From Formosa haliotis (GTDB taxonomy: Bacteria > Bacteroidota > Bacteroidia > Flavobacteriales > Flavobacteriaceae), in contig NZ_BDEL01000001.1 of the NCBI RefSeq assembly GCF_001685485.1, positions 2,477,501 through 2,541,500 of the forward strand: a DNA stretch of 64,000 nucleotides. Direction: 5' to 3'. The notes beneath the pieces are model-generated. The model was given only the letters and a program-made list of their open reading frames with translations. It made no database searches and was not told the origin of the DNA. Positions 62,998 through 64,000 of this stretch are shown here, piece after piece; positions within the stretch are counted from its first letter, which is position 1; every line of letters begins with the position of its first letter. A program made the position numbers and the translations under genes.

Positions 62998-63670
62998 ATT
63001 GTAAAGTCCCTAAAAATTTCATTTGTCTTACTATCCAAGCTTTACGTTTTTCGATATAAGCAGAAGCTGGATTGGCCTTATACTGTCTAGGATTTGGTAA
63101 AATTGCTGCGATAGCTGCGGCCTCGTAATTGGTTAATTTTAAAGCTGATTTTTTAAACCAAAACTGAGCTGCAGCTTCGGCCCCATAAATACCATTCCCC
63201 ATTTCTATGCTATTTAAATAGACCTCTAAAATACGTTCTTTACTCCAACACAATTCAATTAAAAATGTGAAATAGGCTTCTAAGCCTTTTCGTAACCAGC
63301 TGCGTTCTGGCCATAAAAATACATTCTTGGCTGTTTGCTGACTAATGGTGCTTCCACCGCGAACACGCTTACCTTTTTTATTGTTTTCAAAAGCCTTTTC
63401 AATAGCCTTTAAATCGAAGCCGGTATGTTTTAAAAAATTTTGATCTTCAGTACATATCACCGCCTTCTGCATAGGTAGAGCAATCGCATTTAAAGCTACC
63501 CAATCATGTTTCCATGCTTTAGGAATATTATTTTCTGATTGCTCGAAACTACGAATTACCATTAATGGTGTAATAGGAACAGGTACAAACTTGTACAGCA
63601 TTACCACCGCAACAGTACTTACTACAAACCAAAATATAATCTTTAATAAAAACCTGAAAAATCTTTTCAT
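62978..63670 (-). CDS. mtgA: Monofunctional peptidoglycan transglycosylase
   Basis: The product is 230 residues. A membrane anchor (~8-26, LKIIFWFVVSTVAVVMLYKFV) precedes the GT51 domain: ICTEDQNFLKHTGFD (catalytic Glu), KGKRVRGGSTISQQTAKNVFLWPERSWLRKG, LNSIEMGNGIYGAEAAAQFWF and AAAIAAILPNPRQY. It polymerises lipid II into glycan strands without a transpeptidase domain. Length matches MtgA. Confidence 0.95.
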   Translation of the reverse strand: MKRFFRFLLKIIFWFVVSTVAVVMLYKFVPVPITPLMVIRSFEQSENNIPKAWKHDWVALNAIALPMQKAVICTEDQNFLKHTGFDLKAIEKAFENNKKGKRVRGGSTISQQTAKNVFLWPERSWLRKGLEAYFTFLIELCWSKERILEVYLNSIEMGNGIYGAEAAAQFWFKKSALKLTNYEAAAIAAILPNPRQYKANPASAYIEKRKAWIVRQMKFLGTLQFENDKK

Positions 63671-63697
63671 GAATTACATGTCTACGCCTTATTCAAC

Positions 63698-64000
63698 TTA
63701 ATGACTAACATCCTTTTCATCGAAATTGACATCAGTGTTAAAAATATCTAGTATTAATTGTTTTAATTGTTCCTCGAATAGTTTGATGGTTTCTTCTGTA
63801 ATAAGAGAATCTTTAATCGCACCCTTACCCGATTTATCTTTGGTTGTAAACTTTAAAAAACCATTACTTAAGTTTTTAAATGAAATAATACCGGCCTCTA
63901 AAGGAAAATTCAATTTACCAGAAGTATGCATCATATACGCATAACACAGAATTTGAAACGGCTTACTAAATTTATCATAATCGGTGGTAAGATCGTCCCA
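63698..64000 (-). CDS. PD-(D/E)XK nuclease family protein, C-terminal end (partial)
   Basis: The frame is open from 64000 (no start in the window) to a TAA at 63698, about 100 residues. The segment DKFSKPFQILCYAYMMHTSG followed by a beta-hairpin (AGIISFKNLSNGFLKFTTK) and a helix resembles the C-terminus of RecB/AddB-type PD-(D/E)XK nucleases in flavobacteria, including the conserved Q-x-x-x-Y helix. The catalytic part lies beyond the edge. Family call is an inference from the visible tail. Confidence 0.55.
   Translation of the reverse strand, partial: WDDLTTDYDKFSKPFQILCYAYMMHTSGKLNFPLEAGIISFKNLSNGFLKFTTKDKSGKGAIKDSLITEETIKLFEEQLKQLILDIFNTDVNFDEKDVSH

Overview
The window is a low-GC, gene-dense chromosome segment from a member of Bacteroidota, most likely a marine-type Flavobacteriaceae. 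Evidence seen directly: a complete Bat/MoxR cluster, a gliding-motility/T9SS-type C-terminal domain protein, an IPExxxVDY protein, lipoproteins with the flavobacterial C-S-D-D-D surface-export signal, and many promoters of the Bacteroidota type (TAnnTTTG, once with TTTG exactly 19 bp upstream). No genus is assigned.

Layout. 1-8.6 kb: Bat (aerotolerance-type) operon on the minus strand, read moxR, DUF58, a BatD-like gene, batA, batB, batC, batD, batE (cut by the window edge). 8.7-13.4 kb: a DUF4382 surface lipoprotein, an SDR plus AlbA/Schlafen-like pair, a candidate ~105-nt structured RNA, and a small HhH protein with an OmpA-family lipoprotein. 13.5-20.3 kb: ALDH7-type dehydrogenase, a T9SS cargo protein, small stress/metabolic genes, DNA polymerase IV. 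20.5-24.3 kb: a TonB receptor whose signal peptide is out of frame at a poly-T tract, followed by a DUF4374 surface lipoprotein, probably a metal or siderophore uptake pair. 24.4-33.2 kb: housekeeping genes (pyruvate kinase, RNase III, FabF, ACP, PurN, RNase H, PfkB kinase) and an amidophosphoribosyltransferase broken by one frameshift.

33.4-40.26 kb is a decayed prophage in the 3' end of a tRNA-Ala gene. A 68-bp direct repeat (33427-33494 and 40146-40213) marks its ends. It keeps a truncated tyrosine integrase, a gp10-like gene and a broken tape-measure gene. An IS21-family element with a 5'-truncated istA sits where the rest of the phage should be.

40.3-45.2 kb: universal stress protein, MATE pump, two overlapping micro-membrane-protein genes, 2OG oxygenase, QueD-like enzyme, LpxH. 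45.2-46.7 kb is non-coding: about four copies of a 354-bp compound tandem repeat built from paired palindromes. 46.8-64 kb: MFS transporter, RecJ, OsmC, AhpD-like protein, UDG-like protein, HopJ-family protein, flavin oxidoreductase, RsmI, thymidine kinase, alanine racemase, MscL, aspartate-semialdehyde dehydrogenase, prolyl oligopeptidase, an ABC ATPase, a GreA-like protein, MtgA, and the C-terminus of a probable PD-(D/E)XK nuclease.

The most notable points are the poly-T frameshift at the TonB receptor start, the 354-bp higher-order tandem array, a two-copy interspersed repeat whose central hairpin varies in sequence but not in pairing, the candidate small RNA near 11.8 kb, and the IS-scarred tRNA-Ala prophage. 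Three genes carry single-base shifts in or beside A or T runs, so assembly error must be excluded before biological meaning is assigned.
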